64,000 nucleotides of DNA from Sphingobium sp. (GTDB taxonomy: Bacteria > Pseudomonadota > Alphaproteobacteria > Sphingomonadales > Sphingomonadaceae), in NCBI RefSeq assembly GCF_003248505.1, contig NZ_QFOA01000006.1:62001-126000 (forward strand). The letters run 5' to 3'. Of this stretch, positions 50,597 through 61,000 are shown piece by piece. Each line of letters opens with the position of its first letter. Positions within the stretch are counted from its first letter, which is position 1. The notes under the pieces were generated by a model that did not search any database, was not told the DNA's origin, and saw only the letters and a program-made list of their open reading frames with translations. The position numbers and the translations under genes were made by a program.

Positions 50597-52945
50597 ATGA
50601 CGTCGCTGTCGCCCTATGCCGCGATCATATTGGGCGTCGTCATGGCGCTGTGGCTGGGCGCGGCAGTGTGGGCGCTGGCGGTCGGTCGGCGAATGCGGCA
50701 GGACGGGACGCAGGCGCAGGGCAAGCTGGAACGGCTCGCAACCCTGCTCGCCTCCGCGCCCGCGGCGCCGATCATCGTGCATCCCGACGGGCGGCTCGAA
50801 GCGGCGGATCGGCTGGCCAAATGGCTGGGCAAGGCGCGCGTGCCCCATTTTGCATCGGAATTGACCGCGCCCGACGGCGGCCTCGAACCGGAGGATGCAG
50901 CGGCGCTGGCGACAGAAATCGCGTCGGCCCAGCGTGCGGGCAAGAGCTTTTCGCTGGCCGTGCGCGGCTTGGGATCCTCACGTTTGCTGTTGGTTCGCGG
51001 CGCGCCCGCAGGGCCGGGCCTCGCGTCGAGCGGCGGCGTCGTCCTCTGGGTGTTCGATGCGACCGACAGCCAAGCCGAAATCCAGTCGCTCAAAGGCCAT
51101 GTCGAGCAATTGCGCGAAGCGCTGGAGGCGCTTGCCGGACTGGTGGAGGCCGCACCTTTCCCGATGTGGCACCGCACGGCGGATTTCCGTCTGAGCCTCG
51201 TCAACAGCGCCTATGTGCGCGCGGTCGACGGCGCGAATGCGGCGGAGGTGATCGCCAACGGCATCGAACTGGTCGAAGTGGCGGGCGGGGTGACGCCGCA
51301 GGCGGCGGCGGCGCAGGCCGTGGCGGAGGACCAACCGATCGACCGGATGGTGCCTGCGACGATAGACGGCGAACGGCGCACCATGCGGGTCGTGGATGTG
51401 CCGTTGGGGGCCGCGGGGGTTGCGGGCTACGCCGTCGACCAGCACGACCTCGAACAGGCGCGAGTCGAACATCGGCGGCTGGAAATCGCGCAGCGCGACC
51501 TGCTCGACCGCCTTTCCGCCGGCGTAGCGCGGTTCGGCCCGGACCGGGCGCTTCGCTTCTGGAACCAGCCATTCATCAGCCTGTTCGGCCTGCGGCAGGA
51601 AGCGCTGACCGACGCACCCCTGTTCGAACGCGTGCTGGACCAGATGCGCGACGCCCGGCGCATCCCCGAACATCGAGACTTTCCGGCGTGGCGCGCGGAG
51701 AGGCGCAACTGGTTCCTTTCGCCCGACGCGCAGGAGGAGAACTGGCTGCTCCAGGACGGAACGCACCTGCGTATCTACGCCCAGCCGCTGCCCGATGGCG
51801 GGCTTCTGCTGATATTCGAGGATCGCACCGAGCAGGTGCAATTGTCCAGCGCGCGCGACACCCTGCTGCGCGTGCGGACCGCGACATTCGATACCCTGTT
51901 CGAATCGATCGGCGTCTTTTCAGCGGACGGTCGGCTGCAGATGTGGAACAGCCGGTTCCTCAGCGTATGGGGCGCGCCCGAGGAATTGCTGGCGTCGCAC
52001 CCGCGCATCGACGATCTTATGCGCGCGGTGCAGGCGAAGCTCGCCAAGCCACAGCAGTCCACGCTGGTGCGCGAACTGGTGCGCGCCGCGACGGTCGAAC
52101 GCAAGCAGCGGGGCGGCCATGTGGGTTTCGCGGACGGACGCATCTTCGAATTCGCCGCCATTCCGCTGCCCGACGGCAATGCGCTATTTACGATGCTGGA
52201 CGTGACAGACAGCCGCCGCGTCGAGCAGATGCTACGCGACCGCAACGAAGCGTTGGAGCAGGCCGATCAGGTCAAGACCGCCTTCGTCACGAACATGAGT
52301 TACGAACTGCGCACGCCGCTTACGACCATATCGGGGTTCGCGGAGATGATGAGCGCGGGCTATGCCGGGGCGCTGAGCGATTCGGCAAAGGATTATGTCG
52401 ACGGCATCCTGCAAAGCACGGCGCGTCTGTCCTCGCTGATCGACAATGTGCTCGACCTGACACAGGGCGAGGTCGGCACGCTGCCGGTGGAGCGTGCGCC
52501 GGTCGACCTGACGAAGGTGGCGCGGACGTGCGTGGAGCGCCACTTGCCCGAAGCGACGGCCAAGGGCGTCCACATCGCAGTCACACTGAAGGACAGTCTG
52601 GGGGCTGTGCAGGGCGACGCGCGGCGCATCGGGCAGGCGATCGACCAGCTTCTGGAGAACGCGATCCGCTATTGCGGGCAGGGCGCGCGCATCCTGCTGC
52701 ACGGCGACGGGGGGAGCGAGGCGGCGCGGATCGTCGTGTCCGACAATGGCCCCGGCATTCCCCCGGCACGGCAGAAAGCGTTGTTCGATGGCGCCGCCCG
52801 CGCCGATCAGGCGCGAAACGGCGGCAAGCCAGGCATCGGCCTGCCACTGGCCCGAAAACTGATCGAGGCCCATGGAGGAACGCTCGACCTCGTATCGCAA
52901 ACGGGGCAGGGGACGATGGCGACCATCGCGTTGCCGCGTGGCTGA
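50597..52945 (+). CDS. divL: DivL-type cell-cycle sensor kinase
   Basis: The 782-residue protein has one N-terminal membrane helix (about 8-30). PAS-like regions follow, then the dimerisation helix with F-V-T-N-M-S-Y-E-L-R-T-P-L, and a C-terminal ATPase domain (D-N-G-P-G-I-P). In place of the phospho-acceptor His there is Tyr569. That is the hallmark of Caulobacter DivL, which controls the CckA-CtrA pathway as a pseudo-kinase. The gene order with tsaE supports orthology. The stop overlaps tsaE by 8 bases. Confidence 0.88.
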   Translation: MTSLSPYAAIILGVVMALWLGAAVWALAVGRRMRQDGTQAQGKLERLATLLASAPAAPIIVHPDGRLEAADRLAKWLGKARVPHFASELTAPDGGLEPEDAAALATEIASAQRAGKSFSLAVRGLGSSRLLLVRGAPAGPGLASSGGVVLWVFDATDSQAEIQSLKGHVEQLREALEALAGLVEAAPFPMWHRTADFRLSLVNSAYVRAVDGANAAEVIANGIELVEVAGGVTPQAAAAQAVAEDQPIDRMVPATIDGERRTMRVVDVPLGAAGVAGYAVDQHDLEQARVEHRRLEIAQRDLLDRLSAGVARFGPDRALRFWNQPFISLFGLRQEALTDAPLFERVLDQMRDARRIPEHRDFPAWRAERRNWFLSPDAQEENWLLQDGTHLRIYAQPLPDGGLLLIFEDRTEQVQLSSARDTLLRVRTATFDTLFESIGVFSADGRLQMWNSRFLSVWGAPEELLASHPRIDDLMRAVQAKLAKPQQSTLVRELVRAATVERKQRGGHVGFADGRIFEFAAIPLPDGNALFTMLDVTDSRRVEQMLRDRNEALEQADQVKTAFVTNMSYELRTPLTTISGFAEMMSAGYAGALSDSAKDYVDGILQSTARLSSLIDNVLDLTQGEVGTLPVERAPVDLTKVARTCVERHLPEATAKGVHIAVTLKDSLGAVQGDARRIGQAIDQLLENAIRYCGQGARILLHGDGGSEAARIVVSDNGPGIPPARQKALFDGAARADQARNGGKPGIGLPLARKLIEAHGGTLDLVSQTGQGTMATIALPRG

Positions 52946-53396
52946 TCGCAGCCTGACCGTCGAGGGCGAAGAGGCGATGCTGGCGCTGGGCGCGCGGATC
53001 GCGACGCAGGCGCGGATCGGCGATGTGGTGGCGCTCTATGGCGGCCTTGGCGCTGGTAAGACGACCGTCGCACGCGGCATTCTGGCGGCGTTGGGGCTGG
53101 AAGGCGAAGCGCCCAGTCCGAGCTTCGCCATCGTCCAGCCTTACGATGTTCCGGAAGTGCGGTTGCCGGTCGCGCATGTCGACCTCTATCGTCTGGAAGA
53201 TGCGGAGGATGCGGCAGAACTGGCGCTGGGCGATTATCTGATGGACAGCCTGCTCATCGTCGAATGGCCCGAGCGGCTGGGCGATGCGCTCTGGCCGCAC
53301 AGCCTGCGGCTTACCATCGACACGCTGGAGGACGGCGCGCGGCGCTTGACAGCGGACGTGCCGGACGCTTGGACGGAGCGATGGCCCCAGATATGA
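52938..53396 (+). CDS. tsaE: tRNA threonylcarbamoyladenosine biosynthesis protein TsaE
   Basis: The 152-residue ATPase has Walker A G-G-L-G-A-G-K-T at 35-42 and the conserved H-V-D-L-Y-R-L segment. It works with TsaB and TsaD in making t6A at position 37 of tRNAs. The GTG at 52938 overlaps divL. The stop overlaps the next ATG in an ATGA arrangement. Confidence 0.93.
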   Translation: MADRSLTVEGEEAMLALGARIATQARIGDVVALYGGLGAGKTTVARGILAALGLEGEAPSPSFAIVQPYDVPEVRLPVAHVDLYRLEDAEDAAELALGDYLMDSLLIVEWPERLGDALWPHSLRLTIDTLEDGARRLTADVPDAWTERWPQI

Positions 53397-54379
53397 TCCC
53401 GCCCGCAGCCGCGCCCGCTTTCCTCACCGATGCGGGATGGGGAGGCGCGGCCATCGCTCCGCTGGCGGGCGACGCGTCTTTCCGGCGCTATTTCCGGGTC
53501 GCGGATGGCGACCGCCGGGCGGTACTGATGGATGCGCCGCCGCCCCATGAAGATCCGCGCCCGTTCATTGCCATCGCCGAGCAGCTATTGGCGAACGGCT
53601 TTGCCGCGCCCCGCATCTTTGCCCGCGACCTCGACCGAGGGCTGGTCCTGATCGAAGATTTCGGCGACTTGCGGATCAAGGAGCATCTCGACGCCGCGCC
53701 CGACGCGGAACTGGCTACCTATCGCCGGGCGGTGGACCTGCTGGCCGGTCTGCATCGCCTGCCTGCGGCCGAAGTGCCCCCTTACGATCGCGCCGTCTAT
53801 CGGCGGGAGGCGGGGCTTTTTACCGAATGGTTCTGCCCCGCGGCGGGGATCGCAGTGGATGCGGACGCCTATGTCGCGGCATGGGACGCGGTGCTTCCTC
53901 TGGTCGAGCGGTCGGCCAGCCCGGCGGTGACGGTGCTGCGCGACTATCATGCTGAAAATATCATGCTGATTGGCGGGGATGCGCCGCACGGCCTTGGCCT
54001 GCTGGATTTTCAGGACGCGCTGGCGGGCCATCCCGCTTATGATCTGGTGTCGCTGCTGCAGGACGCGCGGCGCGACGTGCCGGTCGCGGTCGAGACGGCG
54101 ATGCTGGATCATTATCGATCGGTCGCCTCTCCCCCCGACGATTTCGATGCGGCCTACGCCGTGCTGGGCGCGCAGCGTAATGCCAAGATCATCGGCATTT
54201 TCACAAGGCTGTGGAAACGGGACGGGAAGGCGCGCTACCTGTCCTTCCTGCCGCGCATGTGGGCGCTGCTGGAGCGGGATCTGGCACATCCGGCGCTTGG
54301 GCCTGTGGCGGACTGGTTTGCGGCAAACGTTCCGGCCGACAGGCGACATAATGCGCTGGCCGGGTTTGCTGCGGCATGA
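53393..54379 (+). CDS. amgK: N-acetylmuramate/N-acetylglucosamine 1-kinase
   Basis: The 328-residue protein has the aminoglycoside-phosphotransferase fold with the catalytic D-Y-H-A-E-N and the metal-binding L-L-D-F-Q-D-A. Next to a nucleotidyltransferase this matches AmgK, which phosphorylates recycled MurNAc at C1. The ATG at 53393 overlaps the tsaE stop. An ATG four codons earlier (53381) is also in frame. Confidence 0.87.
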   Translation: MIPPAAAPAFLTDAGWGGAAIAPLAGDASFRRYFRVADGDRRAVLMDAPPPHEDPRPFIAIAEQLLANGFAAPRIFARDLDRGLVLIEDFGDLRIKEHLDAAPDAELATYRRAVDLLAGLHRLPAAEVPPYDRAVYRREAGLFTEWFCPAAGIAVDADAYVAAWDAVLPLVERSASPAVTVLRDYHAENIMLIGGDAPHGLGLLDFQDALAGHPAYDLVSLLQDARRDVPVAVETAMLDHYRSVASPPDDFDAAYAVLGAQRNAKIIGIFTRLWKRDGKARYLSFLPRMWALLERDLAHPALGPVADWFAANVPADRRHNALAGFAAA

Positions 54380-55086
54380 TCGATACGGCGATGCTGATGG
54401 CCGCAGGGCTGGGCAAGCGGATGCGCCCTTTGACAGCAACGCGGCCCAAACCGCTGGTAAAGGTCGCGGGAAAGCCGTTGATGGATCATGCGCTCGACCG
54501 GCTGGAAGCGGGCGGCGTTAGCAAGGTGGTGGTCAACGTCCATTACCTTGCCGACACGGTCGAAGCGCATCTGAAGGCGCGACGATGCGCGACCGTATTC
54601 GCCGTATCGGACGAGCGGGGCAAGCTGTTGGAAACGGGTGGCGGCCTTATGAAGGCAAGGCCGCTGCTGGGCGACCGGCCATTCTTCTGTGCGAACAGCG
54701 ACAATCTGTGGATTGACGGCCCGCAGGAAACGTTGGGCGCGATGCAGCGGGTCTGGGACCCCGAACGGATGGACGCATTGTTGCTGTTGGTGCCGCTGGC
54801 GCGGGCGACGTGCCATTCGGGACCGGGCGATTTCCATATGGATGCGATGGGCCGCCTGACCCGGCGCAAGACGGCGCATGTTGCGCCCTTCGTCTTCACC
54901 GGCGTTCAAATCCTGTCGCCGACCCTGCTCACCGATCCGCCAGGCGATGTTTTTTCCACGAATGTCTTCTGGAACCGCGCAATCGAGGCCAGGCGGCTCT
55001 ATGGCATGTCGCATCAGGGGCTGTGGTTCGACGTGGGGACGCCGGGAGCGATCCCGGTGGTGGAATCGATGATCGCCCATGGGTGA
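54376..55086 (+). CDS. murU: N-acetylmuramate alpha-1-phosphate uridylyltransferase
   Basis: The 236-residue protein has the nucleotidyltransferase signature A-A-G-L-G-K-R-M-R-P-L-T with K-P-L-V. It also has the metal Asp in A-N-S-D-N. With AmgK it makes UDP-MurNAc from recycled MurNAc, bypassing de novo synthesis. It overlaps amgK and addB by a few bases. Confidence 0.87.
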   Translation: MIDTAMLMAAGLGKRMRPLTATRPKPLVKVAGKPLMDHALDRLEAGGVSKVVVNVHYLADTVEAHLKARRCATVFAVSDERGKLLETGGGLMKARPLLGDRPFFCANSDNLWIDGPQETLGAMQRVWDPERMDALLLLVPLARATCHSGPGDFHMDAMGRLTRRKTAHVAPFVFTGVQILSPTLLTDPPGDVFSTNVFWNRAIEARRLYGMSHQGLWFDVGTPGAIPVVESMIAHG

Positions 55087-58048
55087 CAGGGCGCGGCCCG
55101 CGCTGTTCACCATCCCCGCGCACAGGGCCTTCGCCGATGCGCTGGTCGCGGGCCTGCTGGCGATGCATCGCGACCCGATGGATTTGGCGCAGGGCATGGT
55201 GCTGTTGCCCAACAGCCGCGCCATCCGCGCGGTCAGCGACGCGTTCGTAAGGCAATCGGGCGGCGGCCTGCTGCTGCCGCGCCTTGTCGCGATTGGCGAT
55301 CCGGATATGGGCGAACAGGTCGGAGGCGCGCTCGATCCGGTGGGCGAGGACAATCCGATCCCGCCAGCGATCCCGCCGATGCGGCGGCAGATGATGCTGG
55401 CGCGCATGGTGCAGGACGCGAAGCCGGGCACTGACGCGGGGCAGGCGCTGTTGCTTGGGCAGGCGCTGGGCGCGGTGCTGGACCAGATGCAGGTGGAACG
55501 GGTGCAGCCCGGCGCGCTGCGCGACGGGTTGGCCCTGTCGGAGGATTTGTCGCATCATTGGCAGACGTCGCTCGCTCTGTTCGAAATCCTGATTGCCCGG
55601 TGGCCCGAAGCGCTCGCACCGACCGGCTGCATCGACCTTGCCGACCGGCGCAACCGGCTGTTCGATCGGCTGGCCGCGCGCTGGGCCAATCATCCGCCCA
55701 CCGGTTTCGTGGTCGTGGCGGGGGTGGCGACGACTGCACCCGCCATCGCCGCCCTGTTGCAACGCGTGGCGCAGATGCCGCGCGGCATGGTGGTGTTTGC
55801 GGGTCTCGACCAGCATATGGACGTCGATGCCTGGTCTGCCATCGGGCCGTTCGATCCCGATCCCGTCACCGGGCGGGCCGCGCCGGGGCAGGAAAGCCAT
55901 CCCCAATATGCGCTCAAACGCCTGCTCGACCGGATGAGCGCGACGCGTGACGATGTGGCGCTGTGGCGCTGGGGCAGCGAGCATGATGCGCGCGCCGTGC
56001 GGGCACGCAACATCTCCAACGCCATGCTACCGCCGCGGCTTACCAGCCGATGGCGCGACCTCAAGACGGCGGACCGGTCGCTTGCGGGCGTGGAGGCGCT
56101 GGAGGTCGCGACGCCGGGCGAGGAAGCGCAGGCCATCGCCATCGCTCTGCGCGAGGCGTTGGAGACGCCCGGGCGGACCGCCGCGCTGGTGACGCCCGAC
56201 CGGCAACTGGCAACGCGCGTGTCGGCGCATTTGCGCCGATGGGGGATCGAAGCCGACGATTCGGCGGGCCAGCCCTTGTCGCGCCTGTTGCCGGGCGCGC
56301 TGCTGATCGCGATGGCGCAGGCGGCGGTGGAACGGTTCGCGCCAGTGCCGCTGCTCACTCTGCTCAAGCATCCGCTGGTGATGCGGGGCGAGGGACGGCT
56401 GGCCTGGCTGGAGGGCGTGCGCGGCCTCGACCTGCTGTTGCGCGGGCCGCGTCCGCAGGCGGGGTTGCGCGGCATCGACCTGCTGCTCGAAGAAAAGCCC
56501 GACGACCGACAGCAGGCGCTGCGCCATGATGTCCGCCTATGGTGGCCGCAGGCCTGCGCGCTGCTGGAGGCGCTGGAAAGCGAATTTGCGACGGCGGACG
56601 GGCTGGAATCGCAACTGGCCGCTTTGCGCGCGCAGGCGGGCCTGCTGACCGGCGACGCGATCTGGGCCGGGCATCAGGGGCGCGCTGCCGCCGATCTGTT
56701 CGCCGAGATGGAAGCTGCCGCGCCGGAAGGCCCGCGTCAGGCCGATCCGCGCGCGCTGCCAGCGCTTTTGGATCATATGCTGAGCGGCGTGGCAGTGCGC
56801 CCGCCGCAGGGCGGGCATCCCCGCATTGCGATCCTGGGCCTGATCGAGGCGCAGTTGGTGCAGGCCGACATCATGGTGCTCGGCGGTCTTAACGAAGGAA
56901 CGTGGCCGGGCCTGCCTGCGCCAGACCCGTGGCTTGCGCCGCGCATCCGGCGCGAACTCGGCCTGCCTGGCCTCGAAACGCGCATCGGCCTTGCCGCCCA
57001 TGATTTCGCCGGCGCGCTGGGTGCGCCCAATGTGCTCATCACCCGCGCGCGGCGGGGGAGTGGCGGACCGGCAGTCGCCTCGCGCTTCTGGTTGCGGCTG
57101 AAGGCCATGGCGGGCGCGCAGTGGAAAAGCGCGGCCCGCTATGCCGCCCTGGCCGCGACCATCGACGCGCCGCCCGATCACCGGCCCGCCGCCCGGCCCG
57201 CGCCCTGCCCGCCATTGCAGGCAAGGCCGCGCGTCATTCCGGTCACCGATGTGGACAGGTTGAAGGCCGATCCTTTCGCTTTCTATGCGCGCCACATCCT
57301 GCGGCTCGCTCGGCTCGATCCGGTGGATGCCGACGCGGGACCGGCGTGGCGGGGAACGGCGGTCCATGACGTGCTGCAACGCTGGGCCGAGGGCGGGACG
57401 CTGGACCCCGCCGATCTGGAACGGCGCGCCCGCGCCATGTTCGACGAGCCGCAGGTCCACCCCCTGCTCAAGGCGTTGTGGCAGCCGCGCCTGATCGAAG
57501 CGGTACGCTGGATCGCGGCAGAAGTCGCGCGCGACAAGGCGGAGGGTCGCCGTATTTTGGCCGTCGAGCAGGAAGGCCGGGCGGAAATCGCGGGCGTTAC
57601 GTTGATGGGCAAGGCGGACCGGATCGACCGCCTGCCGGACGGGCGCATCGGGATCATCGATTACAAGACCGGTAAGCCGCCGAGCGCGCGGCAGGTGAAG
57701 GCGGGCTTTGCATTGCAACTCGGGCTGCTCGGCCTGATCGCGGAGCAGGACGGCTTCGTCGGGCTGGGCGACAGGCCGAGGGCGGGCGATTTCGAATATT
57801 GGTCGCTCGCCAAGAAGGGCGATCAGTTCGGCTATCGTGAGCGACCGGTCGATCCGCTGGGCAAGCGTGACCGGATCGTGACGGAGGATTTCACCGCGTT
57901 CGCGCTAGACCAGTTCACGCAGGCCGCCGACGGATGGTTGCTTGGGTCGGCCCCCTTCCGGGCGGAGATCAACCCCGAAGTCGCCAATTACGGCGACTAT
58001 GACCAGCTGATGCGGCTGGAGGAATGGTATGGCCGCGACGATGGGTAG
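55079..58048 (+). CDS. addB: AddB subunit of the AddAB helicase-nuclease
   Basis: The 989-residue protein has the large helicase-like N-terminal part and, at the C-terminus, the nuclease motif with Asp and Lys in G-I-I-D-Y-K-T-G. It processes double-strand breaks with AddA for homologous recombination. It overlaps murU by 8 bases and addA by 20, so synthesis is probably coupled. Confidence 0.93.
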   Translation: MGDRARPALFTIPAHRAFADALVAGLLAMHRDPMDLAQGMVLLPNSRAIRAVSDAFVRQSGGGLLLPRLVAIGDPDMGEQVGGALDPVGEDNPIPPAIPPMRRQMMLARMVQDAKPGTDAGQALLLGQALGAVLDQMQVERVQPGALRDGLALSEDLSHHWQTSLALFEILIARWPEALAPTGCIDLADRRNRLFDRLAARWANHPPTGFVVVAGVATTAPAIAALLQRVAQMPRGMVVFAGLDQHMDVDAWSAIGPFDPDPVTGRAAPGQESHPQYALKRLLDRMSATRDDVALWRWGSEHDARAVRARNISNAMLPPRLTSRWRDLKTADRSLAGVEALEVATPGEEAQAIAIALREALETPGRTAALVTPDRQLATRVSAHLRRWGIEADDSAGQPLSRLLPGALLIAMAQAAVERFAPVPLLTLLKHPLVMRGEGRLAWLEGVRGLDLLLRGPRPQAGLRGIDLLLEEKPDDRQQALRHDVRLWWPQACALLEALESEFATADGLESQLAALRAQAGLLTGDAIWAGHQGRAAADLFAEMEAAAPEGPRQADPRALPALLDHMLSGVAVRPPQGGHPRIAILGLIEAQLVQADIMVLGGLNEGTWPGLPAPDPWLAPRIRRELGLPGLETRIGLAAHDFAGALGAPNVLITRARRGSGGPAVASRFWLRLKAMAGAQWKSAARYAALAATIDAPPDHRPAARPAPCPPLQARPRVIPVTDVDRLKADPFAFYARHILRLARLDPVDADAGPAWRGTAVHDVLQRWAEGGTLDPADLERRARAMFDEPQVHPLLKALWQPRLIEAVRWIAAEVARDKAEGRRILAVEQEGRAEIAGVTLMGKADRIDRLPDGRIGIIDYKTGKPPSARQVKAGFALQLGLLGLIAEQDGFVGLGDRPRAGDFEYWSLAKKGDQFGYRERPVDPLGKRDRIVTEDFTAFALDQFTQAADGWLLGSAPFRAEINPEVANYGDYDQLMRLEEWYGRDDG

Positions 58049-61000
58049 AAAGCCCACCCCATTGCAGAAGCTGTTGGGCGCGCAGGCCCGCGCCGCCGCG
58101 CCCGACGCCCATGTGTGGCTGTCGGCGTCGGCAGGAACGGGCAAGACCCATGTGCTGACCGCCCGCGTGTTCCGTCTGCTGCTTCAAGGGGTGAGGCCCG
58201 AAAACATCCTCTGCCTTACCTTCACCAAGGCGGGCGCGGCGGAAATGGCCGACCGTATCCATGACCGGCTGGCCGCCTGGGTGCAGATGGATGGGCCCGC
58301 GCTTGCGGCAGATCTGTTGGCATTGGGCGAGGATCATGGGCCGGAAATGCAGGAGCAGGCCCGCCGCCTGTTCGCCGAAGTGCTCGAATCGACCGGTGGG
58401 GGGCTGCGCATTCAGACCATTCACGGTTTCTGCCAGCAGTTGCTCGCCGCCTTCCCGCTGGAGGCCGACCTTACGCCGGGTTTCCGCCCGCTCGACCAGC
58501 GTGAGCAGTCGGCGCTCGCGCGCCAGAGCCTCGCCGATCTGGCGGTGCGCGCGGAAGAGGGGCAGGACGAGGCGCTGATCGCCGCGCTTCAGGCGATCAG
58601 CCTGCGGCTCGGGGAAGGGGGCGCGGAACATTTCCTGCTGCGTTGCGCCGCGCGGGGGGATGCGATGGACGCGCTGCCGATGGCTATCGCGCCTTGGCTG
58701 GCGGCGGAACTGGGCTTGCCGGACGGCGATATCGACGCGTGGCTGGCGGAGCGGTGCGGCGACGACATGTTCGACATGCGCACGCTCGACCGGCTGACGC
58801 AGGCCAATGCCGACTGGGGCAAGGCGCGCGGGCTGGAACGGTGCGACCGGATTGCCGCTTGGCGGGCGCTCGACCCGATGGGGCGGGCGGCGGGGCTTGG
58901 CGACCTGCACCGGGCTTGGGCGAAAACGGACGGCGACATTATCGACGCCAAGGGATGGGTGCCGCCGGTCGACGGCTATGCGGAGTGGTCGGCGCGGCTG
59001 CATGGCGCGTGCGGCGAACTGATTGCGACGAAGCTGCGCGCCGAATATGCCGCCGTGCTGGCGCAGGCGCTCCATGCCGGGCGCGCCTATGCCAGAGCCT
59101 ATGCCGATGCGAAGCGGCTGGCGGGCGCGGTCGATTTCGACGACCTGATCGCGCGGACGGCTGCGCTGTTGGAGCGGGACGGGATCGCGGAGTGGATCCG
59201 CTACAAGCTCGACCAGAGGATCGACCATATCCTCGTCGACGAGGCACAGGACACGAACGCCGCGCAATGGCGGATCGTGCGGACGCTGGCGGCGGAATTC
59301 TTTGCGGGCGACGGTGCGAAGGGCGACCGGGTGCGCACCGTCTTTACCGTGGGCGATTTCAAGCAGGCGATCTTCGGGTTTCAGGGCACCAGCCCGCAGA
59401 ATTTCGCGGCGGCGAAAATCCTGTTCGAACGCGATGCCGGACATGCGGGTCACGATTTCCACAACCTGTCGCTCGATCGCAGCTTTCGATCCACGCCCGC
59501 CGTGCTGGATGTGGTGGACCGCACCATCGCGACCGTGCAGGCCGAGCGGCTGGGGCTGGACCCGGGCGAGGTTCGGCACGACAGCGCCAATCGTCATCCC
59601 GGCGAGGTGCAGCTGTGGAAACCGGTCCTCGCGCATCTGAATGAGGATGCGGAGGGCGAGGAAGATTGGGCCGCCGATCAGGAGCGGGTGCTGGCGGCGC
59701 GGATCGCACGGCAGATCAGGCAATGGATCGACGGCGGGCTGATGCTCGAAAGCCGGGGGCGGCCGGTGCGCGCGGGCGATATCATGATCTTGGTGCGACG
59801 GCGCAGCGAACTGGCCCGGCTGATCGTCGCGCGGCTCTATGAGGAAAAGGTGGCGGTGGCGGGCATCGACCGGCTGCGGCTGAACGCACCGCTGGCGGTG
59901 CGCGACCTGCTTGCCGCGCTGCGCTTCGCTGTGCAGCCGGAAGACGAGCTGAACCTTGCCGCATTGCTTGTGTCGCCTCTGATCGGGTGGACGCAGGACG
60001 ACTTGATGCAGCGGTCGATGGGCCGCCGCACGGGGCTTTGGCGGCACCTTGGCCGCACGCTCGACGACACCAGATTGCAGCCGCTGCGCGACCTGTTGGG
60101 CATGGCGGACCTGACGACGCCCTATCGCTATCTGGAGGCGATCCTTTCCGGGGCGATGGACGGACGGCGGCGGCTGATCCAACGGCTGGGCACCGAAGCG
60201 GCGGACCCGATCGAGGAACTGCTGAACGCCGCGCTGACTTTCGAAAGCGACGAGCATCCCTCGTTGCAGCGCTTCATCGACTGGTTCGACCGGGGCGAGG
60301 TGGAGATCGTGCGCGATGCGGCCGGGCAGGGCGACATGTTGCGCCTGCTGACCGTGCACGGCGCGAAGGGGTTGCAAGCTCCCATCGTCATCCTGGCCGA
60401 CGCCTGTCTCGATCCCGATGCGGGCAACCGTTCGGATTCGCTTGAGTGGAACGGGCTTCCCATCCTGGCACCGAGGAAGGCCGAGCGGGACGGTCCGATG
60501 GGCGAAGTCGCCGAAGCGGCGGCGCGTGTCGAACGGCAAGAGCATTGGCGGCTGCTCTATGTCGCGCTGACGCGGGCGGAGGAGAAGCTGGTCGTCGCGG
60601 GATCGCTCGGGCCGCGCGCGAAGGGCGAGGTCAAGCCGGAAAGCTGGTTTGCGGCGGTCGAGGGGGCGATGGCCTCACTCGGCGCGGAGTGGGAGGCCGA
60701 TCCGCTCTGGGGCGCGGTGCGGCGATGGCGTGGGCACGAAGCGCTGGCCCCCCGACGCGGCGAGGCGGAGGAGGCGATAACGGCCCCCTCGATCGTGCAG
60801 CCCGACTGGCTCCGCCGGCCCGCTCCGGTCGAGGCCCGCCCGCCCCGTCCGCTCGCGCCGTCCGCGCAGGTGGAAGACGATGTGCCCTATCCGCCGCCCA
60901 CCCCCGCCATGCGCGACGCCGCCGAGCGCGGACGCCTGCTCCATGCCCTGTTCGAGCGGCTGCCCGATCTGGCGCCGGAGCGGCGGCGCGGGGCGGCGGA

